Shown: positions 1 to 5,923 of the stretch, in pieces
Numbering within the stretch: the stretch's first letter is position 1
Layout: each line of letters starts with the position of its first letter
Origin: Candidatus Profundicultor aquiphilus
GTDB taxonomy: Bacteria; Atribacterota; Atribacteria; Atribacterales; Caldatribacteriaceae
DNA: 23,793 nucleotides
Direction of reading: 5' to 3'
NCBI GenBank assembly: GCA_013314795.1
Contig: JABUEZ010000004.1
Coordinates: forward strand, 1-23,793
Translations under genes and position numbers: made by a program
The notes under the pieces: generated by a model
The model's database searches: none
The model's input: the letters and a program-made list of their open reading frames with translations, nothing else
What the model was told of the DNA's origin: nothing

Positions 1-217
1 ATCGGTAGCGACCCGCCCGGAGGTAAAGGTTAGCTCCACCAAGTCCAAAGACATCTACCTGACCATCCAGTTCGGCAAGAAGCCTCTTGAACTTCTCTTT
101 ATCGCCATCGACGCCAATCCGTTCAATCGAAATCCGATATCCTAAAAGTTCAATCTGGGCCCTGTGATTCCTTCGGGAGGAACCCAGGCTGATGCTCACC
201 ACTTTCTTTTCGTTCAT
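1..217 (-). CDS. Quinate 5-dehydrogenase-like protein, N-terminal part (runs off left edge)
   Basis: About 72 N-terminal residues are visible; the rest lies beyond the left edge. The peptide after the start is MNEKKVVSISLGSSRRNHR, followed by a segment containing ELLG, ERIGVDGD and VFGLGGANLYL. From memory this resembles proteins annotated as quinate 5-dehydrogenase in anaerobic thermophiles, which share the SLGSS..DHR, ERIGTDGD and FGLGG pattern. No biochemistry can be read from this fragment. The start chosen is ATG at 217, with a GAGG 9 nt upstream; an in-frame ATG at 226 is the alternative. The gene overlaps the 3' end of the bactofilin gene by about 68 bp in another frame and is probably the next gene of that operon. 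Gene call fairly sure, name less so. Confidence 0.6.
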   Translation of the reverse strand, partial: MNEKKVVSISLGSSRRNHRAQIELLGYRISIERIGVDGDKEKFKRLLAELDGQVDVFGLGGANLYLRAGRYR

Positions 218-563
218 CACGCTCATCCTCGATTCTTTGAAAGGTCAAAAAACCCTCCATGAGCGCTCCCGGTTCGAGAGCAATATTTTTGACCAACACA
301 CAGCCTCCAATCCGGGACGCTTTTCGACAAATCATCCTCTGGACCCTCAAAAAACCGCTGACATCTCCCCACACTTCCAGTTCCTGCACTTCCACAGAAC
401 CAGCCACTCTACCACCCTTGGTTATGAGAAGCTGGGGACAACGAATGGAACCGACAAACTCCCCTTCCACGATGAGGAGTCCCGGTGTCTCTAACTGGCC
501 ATTGGCTCTGGCATTACTTCCAATGACGGCAACTTCCTCCTGATTATGGTTCGTTGAGTTCAT
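150..563 (-). CDS. Bactofilin family polymer-forming protein
   Basis: A 137-residue protein. The core (about residues 10-110) is a run of short hydrophobic/Gly segments with turn spacing typical of the bactofilin right-handed beta-helix, for example SNARANGQLETPGLLIVEGE, SIRCPQLLITKGG, AGSVEVQELEVWG, SGFLRVQRM and GGCVLVKNIALEPGA. Bactofilins polymerise without nucleotide into cytoskeletal filaments, often at the membrane. The charged C-terminal tail (after about residue 112) is encoded where the gene overlaps the next gene. The ATG at 563 lies 20 bp inside the 3' end of coaX; a GGAGGGG about 13 nt upstream is a rather distant SD, so translational coupling is likely. No transmembrane segment is seen. 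Confidence 0.8.
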   Translation of the reverse strand: MNSTNHNQEEVAVIGSNARANGQLETPGLLIVEGEFVGSIRCPQLLITKGGRVAGSVEVQELEVWGDVSGFLRVQRMICRKASRIGGCVLVKNIALEPGALMEGFLTFQRIEDERDERKESGEHQPGFLPKESQGPD

Positions 564-1311
564 GGATGATCCGTAACCCCTCCAGAGTCAACACCGGGTT
601 AAAAATATCAATGAAATCACAATACTTCTGTAAGAAAATGCCCCATCCCCCTGTCCCGATTACCCGCGCCTCCTGTGAAAATTCTTCCTTCATCTTCCGC
701 ACAATTTCTCTCCCCAGACCAATATACCCGAAAAAGATCCCGGCATGCATGGCTTCCACCGTAGTTCTCCCGATGCACCGTTCCGAAACTTCCACATCGA
801 TCCGAGGGAGCTTTGCCGTCTTTTCATAGAGGGCTTCCAAGGCAATTCCAATCCCCGGAGCAATGGCTCCTCCCAGATATTCCCTTCGACGAGTCACCGC
901 ACAAAAAGTGGTGGCCGTTCCAAAGTCAACGATGATTAAATCTCCCCCGTAGAGACATGATGCTGCCACCGCGTTGACAATGCGATCCGCCCCCACTTCC
1001 TTGGCCTCAGCCCGCACCGCAAGTCCCGTTTTTACCCCCGGACCAACCACAAGATACGGCAATGCCCAGCCAAAGCGGAAAAGATATTCCAAGGCATTCG
1101 CTACCGGTGGTACCACACACGATAATACCGCTCGCTCCAGGGTCTTTTGTTTTATCCCTGCCTGAGCAAGGAGCGACCCCATCATGAGTCCCCATTCATC
1201 AGGAGTTCGGCGTGAAGACGTCGAAATCCGCCAATGCTGGCACAAATCCCGACCTTCATAGACCCCAAAAGTGGTATGAGTATTTCCGACATCGACCGCG
1301 AGAATACTAAT
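544..1311 (-). CDS. coaX: Type III pantothenate kinase (probable AUU start)
   Basis: CoaX catalyses the first step of CoA synthesis, ATP-dependent phosphorylation of pantothenate; the type III form is acetyl-CoA insensitive. Visible family motifs are the N-terminal phosphate loop AVDVGNTHTTFGVY, then EVGADRIVNAVAA, DFGTATTFCAV, GGAIAPG and GTGGWG. Length (about 255 aa) is normal. No ATG, GTG or TTG lies between the upstream in-frame TGA and the DVGNT motif. The first conventional codon, TTG at 1245, would remove that motif. The best start is ATT at 1311, with AAGGTGA ending 6 nt upstream, or ATT at 1305. It overlaps the stop of the ECF gene. An undetected frameshift is the alternative. Function is very sure, start moderately sure. 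Confidence 0.85.
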   Translation of the reverse strand: MSILAVDVGNTHTTFGVYEGRDLCQHWRISTSSRRTPDEWGLMMGSLLAQAGIKQKTLERAVLSCVVPPVANALEYLFRFGWALPYLVVGPGVKTGLAVRAEAKEVGADRIVNAVAASCLYGGDLIIVDFGTATTFCAVTRRREYLGGAIAPGIGIALEALYEKTAKLPRIDVEVSERCIGRTTVEAMHAGIFFGYIGLGREIVRKMKEEFSQEARVIGTGGWGIFLQKYCDFIDIFNPVLTLEGLRIIHELNEP

Positions 1312-1813
1312 CGACCTTCACCTTCCTCAACACAATCCGGACAATCGGTAAAACCACAATTCCAGAAATCAAAAGCTCCAGAATACCGTTAACCAGAAAA
1401 ATAGGAAGCACCTGCTCCCAGGTAAAATACTTCATCAACACCATTAATCCCAGGACCCCTGCGGTATTGGTTGCCGTCCCTCCGAGACTCCCAACCACGA
1501 CACCCAGATTCCCTTTCCCCAGAATTTTCCACAAAAAATACGCAACCACCCCGATAAAAATCCGGGGCAGGAAACAGGCCACCAGGTTCCCCAGAAAAAG
1601 ATGCATGGTGAAAAAAGCCAGCACGCACCCCACCAGGGCACCCACCAAAGGACCACCTACGATCCCTCCTATTATAGCAGGAATATGCATGGTTGTCGCA
1701 TAAGTGGAAAGATTCGGCACCGGGATGAGTCCCAGAGGAGTCAGAGCAAGGATTCCTGAAACACCACCCAACACACCGGCAAAAACGAATTTCCGCCAGG
1801 ACGGTTTGACCAT
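1307..1813 (-). CDS. ECF transporter S component, probably pantothenate-specific
   Basis: A 168-residue integral membrane protein with about five to six hydrophobic helices. It has the S-component look: a Lys/Arg-containing N-terminus, then GVLGGVSGILALTPLGLIPVP, an amphipathic ATTMHIPAIIGGIVGGPLVG stretch, a central LFLGNLVACFLPRIFIG helix and a basic C-terminus. S components bind a vitamin and work with a shared EcfA/A'/T energising module, not encoded here, so this would be a group II system. It sits directly before coaX with overlapping ends (stop at 1307-1309), which argues for pantothenate as substrate (PanT-like); the sequence alone does not prove this. ATG at 1813 has a strong SD (GGAGGTG, about 7 nt upstream). 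Confidence 0.82.
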   Translation of the reverse strand: MVKPSWRKFVFAGVLGGVSGILALTPLGLIPVPNLSTYATTMHIPAIIGGIVGGPLVGALVGCVLAFFTMHLFLGNLVACFLPRIFIGVVAYFLWKILGKGNLGVVVGSLGGTATNTAGVLGLMVLMKYFTWEQVLPIFLVNGILELLISGIVVLPIVRIVLRKVKVD

Positions 1814-1893
1814 AATTCAACACCTCCGTTCCAGTTCCTGAAAGATACCAGACGGAAAATCCATCAGGCTCTTTTTCTCGCTGCTCTTTCGAG

Positions 1894-2781
1894 TCAGCGG
1901 TGCATTCCACAGGTTGGAATATTCGCTACACTGGTCGCCTTAATCACCGAGGAAATCACAGCTCCGGTAACACTACGGTAAATCCCTTCTACAAGAGACA
2001 GGTAGTTGATAAGTTTTTTTCTTTTTAAAGAAACCAGAAAAATGACATCTCCGTCGTAGAGCGTAGCAAAAGGACGAATACAGGTTGCCAGAGCCGAGTG
2101 CACCACATTGGCAAGCTGTAGCAGCTCTTCCCGAGAAAAATCTACTTCAAAAATTACCACCGTCAGCGTGGTGTTGAAGGGAGAAGGCGAAATGAAATCC
2201 ATATTCCCCTCTTTCCTTCCAGCCACAAGCTCTCCAGAGGAAGGAGAATAAATATTTCCCAGGGAATTAGTCACCACAAAAGCCCATATCCGGCCTTCCC
2301 GGGTTTCCGCTTCGCCCTTCCCAAACCCTCCCTTAACGGCCTTTCCCATACCCTCAATTTTACCCACCGTTGCACCCGTCCCTGCACCAACACTTCCTTC
2401 AATAACCGTCCCACAGGCTTTTTCGCAGGCACGATACCCCCACTCCGGTGTCGGGAAGGCCCATTCTCCAACTTCCAGATCATAAATCACCGCCTGCGCC
2501 ACAATGGGAACAACCCCCCGAGCCGTCTTGAATCCTTTTCCCCGTTCCTGCAGAAATTCAACCACCCCAGAACTGCAGGAAAGGCCCAAAGCACTCCCAC
2601 CACTCAGAACAATTGCATCCACGCTTTCCACAAGATGCCCTGGGGAAAGAGTTTCCAATTCCCGACTTCCAGGGGCTCCACCACGTATGGAGACCACGGC
2701 TCGATTTGGGGTCAAAAAGAGAAACACAGTGCAACCGGTGGCCTTCCTGAAATCCTCGTAATGCCCAATCAGAAATTCCAT
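1894..2781 (-). CDS. P1 family (DmpA/BapA-type) peptidase
   Basis: A 295-residue member of the P1/S58 N-terminal-nucleophile peptidases, which hydrolyse N-terminal residues including D- and beta-amino acids. The hallmarks are AIVLSGGSALGL (about 57-68), a Gly-rich GSVGAGTGATVGKIEGMGKAVKGG-like region (about 130-153) and VVTNSLGNI. The self-cleavage site is PFNTTLTVV: Asn203 precedes Thr204, the expected nucleophile freed by autoproteolysis. The C-terminal GDVIFLVS resembles the usual GDTVFALAT. The two chains would assemble as an alpha/beta unit. ATG at 2781 is preferred; an in-frame GTG sits one codon upstream. The start is 6 bp after the preceding stop, with only a weak SD. Its place upstream of vitamin B5 genes may be meaningful, because family members release beta-alanine. 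Confidence 0.88.
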   Translation of the reverse strand: MEFLIGHYEDFRKATGCTVFLFLTPNRAVVSIRGGAPGSRELETLSPGHLVESVDAIVLSGGSALGLSCSSGVVEFLQERGKGFKTARGVVPIVAQAVIYDLEVGEWAFPTPEWGYRACEKACGTVIEGSVGAGTGATVGKIEGMGKAVKGGFGKGEAETREGRIWAFVVTNSLGNIYSPSSGELVAGRKEGNMDFISPSPFNTTLTVVIFEVDFSREELLQLANVVHSALATCIRPFATLYDGDVIFLVSLKRKKLINYLSLVEGIYRSVTGAVISSVIKATSVANIPTCGMHR

Positions 2782-2787
2782 CACTTC

Positions 2788-3027
2788 TCAGGAGAGCTTA
2801 CACCCACAGTAAGGGCAAAGCTTAAAATCAGGAGAAACTTTTTTGCCACACTTGGGGCATACACCAGCTTCCAACTGAGGTTCTTCTTCCGGAGGACAGG
2901 CAGCCTTCGCCTTCGCAAACTCTTCCTGCCAGGTCTTCACATCTACCATGCTGTCAAAATAGAGCGTTTGAGGTCTTCCCCATTCATCAACATAATTTAC
3001 GGTTAAATAGAGGGGTTTACGGCTCAA
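2788..3027 (-). CDS. Zinc-ribbon C-terminal fragment of a PH-like protein
   Basis: A 79-residue open frame starting at TTG 3027. The first half, PLYLTVNYVDEWGRPQTLYF, then DVKTWQEEF, looks like the last strands and the C-terminal helix of a bacterial PH-like domain. The second half is a zinc ribbon, CPKCGKK...CPYCGC. There is no SD before the TTG. The frame is the same as that of the upstream gene, separated only by one TAA and two sense codons. The simplest reading is that this is the distal half of one broken gene. It could still be made by re-initiation after the TAA. Confidence 0.5.
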   Translation of the reverse strand: MSRKPLYLTVNYVDEWGRPQTLYFDSMVDVKTWQEEFAKAKAACPPEEEPQLEAGVCPKCGKKVSPDFKLCPYCGCKLS

Positions 3028-3033
3028 ACGCTG

Positions 3034-3420
3034 TTAACGGAAAAGACGATTCCCAAAATCGGTACTTTCAAAATCCCTTTCGGAAGTTGACTCGATTGTA
3101 GAAATCCTTTGCAGAGGAACCCGAAAAACAACCTTTTCAAAAGGCATGGTGAAACCAAAGATATTTGGACCCTTCTCAAAATTTTCAAACCACAAACTGC
3201 GAGACATTAAAAAAAGGAGGCCATCAGTCACCTTCTCGAAGCGGGGATGGCCTCCTAAATACCGTGAAAAACCCGAAAGGACTCGACGCTCTCCGTATTC
3301 TTCTTCCTTTGCTCTCCAGAACTCCTCAACCGATATCTGACTTCCTTTTCTCTTAATACCCCACAATACTCCAACCAAAACTAAAATACCCAGAACCAGA
3401 GCATATCCCAAAAAGTTCAT
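3034..3420 (-). CDS. Membrane-anchored PH-like domain protein, N-terminal half
   Basis: 128 residues. An N-terminal transmembrane helix (about residues 3-22, GYALVLGILVLVGVLWGI) is followed by a basic stop-transfer segment, a linker helix, and then strands resembling a bacterial PH-like fold: KVTDGLLFLMSRSLWFENF, PFEKVVFRVPLQRISTIES. The protein stops abruptly after GNRLFR at a TAA, before the last strands and C-terminal helix expected of such a fold. These are found in the same frame just downstream. Start ATG 3420 lies 11 bp after the FmdB stop with a poor SD. Function unknown; probably a membrane-tethered lipid- or protein-binding module. Confidence 0.6.
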   Translation of the reverse strand: MNFLGYALVLGILVLVGVLWGIKRKGSQISVEEFWRAKEEEYGERRVLSGFSRYLGGHPRFEKVTDGLLFLMSRSLWFENFEKGPNIFGFTMPFEKVVFRVPLQRISTIESTSERDFESTDFGNRLFR

Positions 3421-3431
3421 AGACTATGCTC

Positions 3432-3716
3432 TCAGGATTTTGATCCGTTATTCGTGGTACTTCCAGAAGTTCCACAGGTTGAACAGCTCGAAGAAGAACA
3501 GGTACTGCAACTTGAGCTACTGCTTTTCGAACCCGCACTCCGGTAGTCTGTAGAGTAAAAGCCAGAACCCTTAAAAACAAACCCCACACTTTTACTGATT
3601 AGCCGCTTAACTTTTCCTTTGCAAAATGGACACTGTGAAACAGGTTTATCGCTGAAAGATTGAAATTCTTCAAAAACTTTGCCACATTCCAGACACTCGT
3701 ACTCATAAACCGGCAT
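3432..3716 (-). CDS. FmdB-type zinc ribbon protein
   Basis: 94 residues. The N-terminus MPVYEYECLECGKVFEEFQSF is the classic start of the FmdB/CxxC_CXXC_SSSS family. Metal ligands are C8, C11, C29 and C32, followed by KVKRLISKS and GFVFKGSGFYSTDYR. The tail (about residues 60-94) is a low-complexity Ser/Cys-rich run with several CSTC motifs. Family members are called putative regulators, but the role is not established. The start at ATG 3716 has a strong SD (GGAGGTG, 6 nt upstream). An upstream in-frame start at 3770 would add 18 residues read from the terminator hairpin and is rejected. It is the first gene after the groESL terminator. Confidence 0.85.
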   Translation of the reverse strand: MPVYEYECLECGKVFEEFQSFSDKPVSQCPFCKGKVKRLISKSVGFVFKGSGFYSTDYRSAGSKSSSSSCSTCSSSSCSTCGTSGSTTNNGSKS

Positions 3717-3740
3717 TGCTGCCACCTCCCCAGGACCAAA

Positions 3741-3767
3741 GGCCCGGTGAATAGAAACCACCGGGCC
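3741..3767 (-). terminator. Terminator hairpin after groEL
   Basis: A perfect 9-bp inverted repeat, GGCCCGGTG (3741-3749) and CACCGGGCC (3759-3767), with a 9-nt loop. On the minus strand it follows the groEL stop and is followed only by TTTGG, so the U-tract is short and termination may be partial. It sits between groEL and the fmdB-type gene. Confidence 0.65.
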
Positions 3768-3792
3768 CATTCCTATTTATTATATCACTTCT

Positions 3793-5409
3793 TTAGTATT
3801 CCGGTGTCGGTGGAACGGGAGGGGTTTTCTCCTTTTCCGGAATTTCAGTCACCACAGACTCGGTGGTCAGCATTACCGAAGCAACACTGGCCGCGTTCTG
3901 CAAAGCAGTACGAACAACCTTAACCGGATCAATAACCCCTGCCTGAATCATATCCACGAATTCACCAGTTAAGGCATTGAAGCCCAGGTTGGGATTGTCA
4001 GCGGATTTAATCCGTTCCACAATCACCGAACCTTCTTCGCCAGCGTTTTCGGCAATCATCTTGGCCGGTTCTTCTAGGGCTTTTCTGACGATCAGAGCTC
4101 CAACTTTCTCATCACCACTCAGGTTCAGGGCATCGATGGCCGAGACGCAGCGAATCAGTGCTACACCACCACCAGGAACGATTCCTTCTTCCACCGCCGC
4201 TCGAGTCGCATGGAGAGCATCTTCAACCCTGGCTTTTTTCTCTTTCATCTCAGCTTCGGTTGCTGCACCAACTCGAATGACCGCCACACCACCGGCGATC
4301 TTGGCCAGTCTCTCCTGGAGTTTCTCCCGATCGTAATCCGAAGTGGTTTCCTCGATCTGCTTCTTGATCTGGTTCATTCTGGCTACGATATTCTCGCGTT
4401 TCCCGGCACCCTCGACAATGGTGGTATTCTCTTTATCAACAACCACCTTGCGAGCCTGGCCAAGGTCTTCAATGGTGATATTTTCCAGCTTAATACCCAG
4501 GTCTTCAGAGATAAACCGACCACCGGTTACAATGGCAATATCCTCAAGCATCGCCTTCCGACGGTCACCAAAACCAGGAGCCTTAACCGCCGCGCAGCTG
4601 ATGACACCCTTGAGTTTATTCACCACCAGAGTTGCCAGGGCTTCACCCTCCACATCCTCGGCAATGATGAGGATGGGTTTTCCTCTCTGTACTACTTTCT
4701 CCAGAATCGGGAGAAGGTCTTTCACCGCCGAGATTTTCTTCTCATAGATAAGGATGTAGGGGTTCTCCAGCACTACTTCCATTCTCTCCGGATCGGTAAT
4801 GAAGTACGGAGAGAGATATCCCCGATCAAACTGCAACCCTTCCACAACTTCCAAGGTGGTTTCCAAGCCTTTTGCTTCCTCGACCGTGATAACGCCATCC
4901 TTCCCAACTTTCTCCATAGCATCGGCGATAATACTACCAATGGATTCGTCGTTGTTCGCAGCAATTGAAGCGACCTGAGCAATTTCCTTACGATCACTGA
5001 CTTCTTTGCTCATATCCCGCAGCTTCTTGACCACTGCTTCAACGGCCTTATCGATACCCCGCTTGAGGAGTACCGGATTGGATCCGGCCGCAACATTCCG
5101 CAGACCTTCCCGGTAAATACTTTCTGCAAGAACCGTAGCCGTGGTGGTTCCGTCACCGGCAACATCACTGGTCTTTGAAGCAACTTCTTTCACCAGCTGT
5201 GCACCAACATTTTCGTTGGGATCCGAGAGCTCTATTTCCTTGGCCACGGTTACACCGTCTTTGGTAATGGTTGGGGATCCGAACTTCTTCTCGATAATGA
5301 CGTTTCTTCCCTTAGGACCGAGGGTTACTTTCACGGCATCGGCCAGGATTTTTACGCCGCGCAAAACAGCCTGCCGCGCTTCTTCTTCAAAGAGAATCTG
5401 TTTGGCCAT
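3793..5409 (-). CDS. groEL: Chaperonin GroEL (60 kDa)
   Basis: 538 residues, normal for the family. GroEL forms the tetradecameric cylinder that, with GroES and ATP, folds cytosolic proteins. Visible landmarks: VTLGPKGRNV and KDGVTVAKEI in the equatorial ATP domain, AGDGTTTATVLA around the catalytic Asp, GFGDRRKAMLEDIAIVTGG in the apical domain, and the highly conserved VEDALHATRAAVEEGIVPGGG near residue 400. The usual Gly-Gly-Met tail is absent; the protein ends EKEKTPPVPPTPEY. Start is ATG 5409 with AGGAGGT 8 nt upstream; a GTG two codons earlier is too close to the SD. It lies 30 bp after groES in a bicistronic operon. Confidence 0.97.
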   Translation of the reverse strand: MAKQILFEEEARQAVLRGVKILADAVKVTLGPKGRNVIIEKKFGSPTITKDGVTVAKEIELSDPNENVGAQLVKEVASKTSDVAGDGTTTATVLAESIYREGLRNVAAGSNPVLLKRGIDKAVEAVVKKLRDMSKEVSDRKEIAQVASIAANNDESIGSIIADAMEKVGKDGVITVEEAKGLETTLEVVEGLQFDRGYLSPYFITDPERMEVVLENPYILIYEKKISAVKDLLPILEKVVQRGKPILIIAEDVEGEALATLVVNKLKGVISCAAVKAPGFGDRRKAMLEDIAIVTGGRFISEDLGIKLENITIEDLGQARKVVVDKENTTIVEGAGKRENIVARMNQIKKQIEETTSDYDREKLQERLAKIAGGVAVIRVGAATEAEMKEKKARVEDALHATRAAVEEGIVPGGGVALIRCVSAIDALNLSGDEKVGALIVRKALEEPAKMIAENAGEEGSVIVERIKSADNPNLGFNALTGEFVDMIQAGVIDPVKVVRTALQNAASVASVMLTTESVVTEIPEKEKTPPVPPTPEY

Positions 5410-5439
5410 GCTCACTTACCTCCTTTCTCTTTCGAAACC

Positions 5440-5730
5440 TTAGTCTTCGATAATTCCTAAAATGTCATCTTCACGCATAATGAGATATTCTTCTTCGTCA
5501 ACCTTAACCTCGGTACCGGCATACTTTCCAAAGAGAACCTTGTCTCCTTCTTTTACTTCCAGAGGCTTGCGATTCCCATTTTCATCGACTTTGCCCGTAC
5601 CAACAGCCACAACCTTTCCCTGCTGAGGTTTCTCTTTGGCTGTGTCGGGAAGAATAATTCCGCCCTTTCTGACCTCTTCTTCCTCAACTCGTTTTACCAG
5701 GATTCGATCTCCCAACGGTTTAATCTTCAT
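5440..5730 (-). CDS. groES: Co-chaperonin GroES (10 kDa)
   Basis: 96 residues, full length. GroES forms the heptameric lid of the GroEL cage. It shows MKIKPLGDRILVKRVEEEE, the mobile loop KGGIILPDTAKEKPQQGKV, and the closing KYAGTEVKVDEEEYLIMREDDILGII typical of the family. ATG 5730 is preceded by a GGGGTGG-type SD. A sigma-70-like promoter lies about 45 bp upstream. No CIRCE element (the TTAGCACTC inverted repeat bound by HrcA) is found upstream, so heat control, if any, uses other sites. Confidence 0.97.
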   Translation of the reverse strand: MKIKPLGDRILVKRVEEEEVRKGGIILPDTAKEKPQQGKVVAVGTGKVDENGNRKPLEVKEGDKVLFGKYAGTEVKVDEEEYLIMREDDILGIIED

Positions 5731-5776
5731 GCTTTCTCCACCCCTTTCCTGTTGATTCCATTCCTAACCATGGTCT

Positions 5777-5804
5777 ATTGTAATCAAATTCTCTGCTTTG
5801 GCAA
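5777..5804 (-). promoter_or_regulatory. Promoter of groES-groEL
   Basis: Minus strand: -35 TTGCCA (5804-5799), 16-bp spacer, -10 TACAAT (5782-5777). Each hexamer differs from consensus at one position. The start site is predicted near 5770, leaving a leader of about 40 nt before the groES ATG. Confidence 0.6.
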
Positions 5805-5867
5805 GTTAGGACAAAATCAATCAAGGTCAATTTTGCGCCAAAAAGTCAGAAAATTAGCAAGATTATC

Positions 5868-5917
5868 TGACATTATGTCACAAAGAGGCAAAGAAAAGTC
5901 TGACAAAATGACAAAAA
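5868..5917. promoter_or_regulatory. Operator-like palindrome and tandem repeats upstream of groES
   Basis: TGACATTATGTCA (5868-5880) is a near-perfect 13-bp palindrome: 6-bp arms around one central base. Two tandem copies of TGACAAAA follow at 5901-5908 and 5909-5916. They lie between the regulator gene's stop and the groES promoter, centred about 100-140 bp upstream of the predicted start. TGACA is shared by all of them. Protein-binding function is inferred. Confidence 0.4.
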
Positions 5918-5923
5918 TAATTC

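Larger units (their letters stand above)
2788..3420 (-). pseudogene. PH-like/zinc-ribbon gene interrupted by an in-frame TAA (3034-3036)
   Basis: Read through the TAA at 3036-3034 and the frame continues as GNRLFR-stop-QRLSRKPLYLTVNYVDEWG, giving a 210-codon protein: transmembrane helix, complete PH-like domain, then zinc ribbon. Both halves are needed to make the PH-like fold, the frame is unchanged, and no SD precedes the second half. Together these point to a single gene carrying a nonsense change, or a base-call error. TAA ends other genes here, so a reassigned codon is unlikely. Confidence 0.55.

Noticed and set aside
1389..1910. 173-residue minus-strand frame overlapping the ECF gene
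   Set aside because: Out-of-frame with the hydrophobic S-component and Cys/Gly/Arg-rich noise; the ECF frame has the SD.
3034..3036. Recoded stop (selenocysteine or pyrrolysine) in the PH-like gene
   Set aside because: The codon is TAA, not TGA or TAG, and no hairpin typical of recoding was seen next to it.
4210..4968. 252-residue plus-strand frame
   Set aside because: Wholly antisense to groEL, with no SD and no recognisable motif; it is a shadow of a strongly conserved gene.
5821..5850. Possible sigma-54 promoter upstream of groES (TGGCGC...TTGACC)
   Set aside because: The GG-to-GC spacing is one base short and the -12 element reads GA instead of GC; a good sigma-70 promoter lies nearer to groES.
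5731..5923. CIRCE element for HrcA
   Set aside because: Searched for TTAGCACTC and its inverted partner on both strands; not present.
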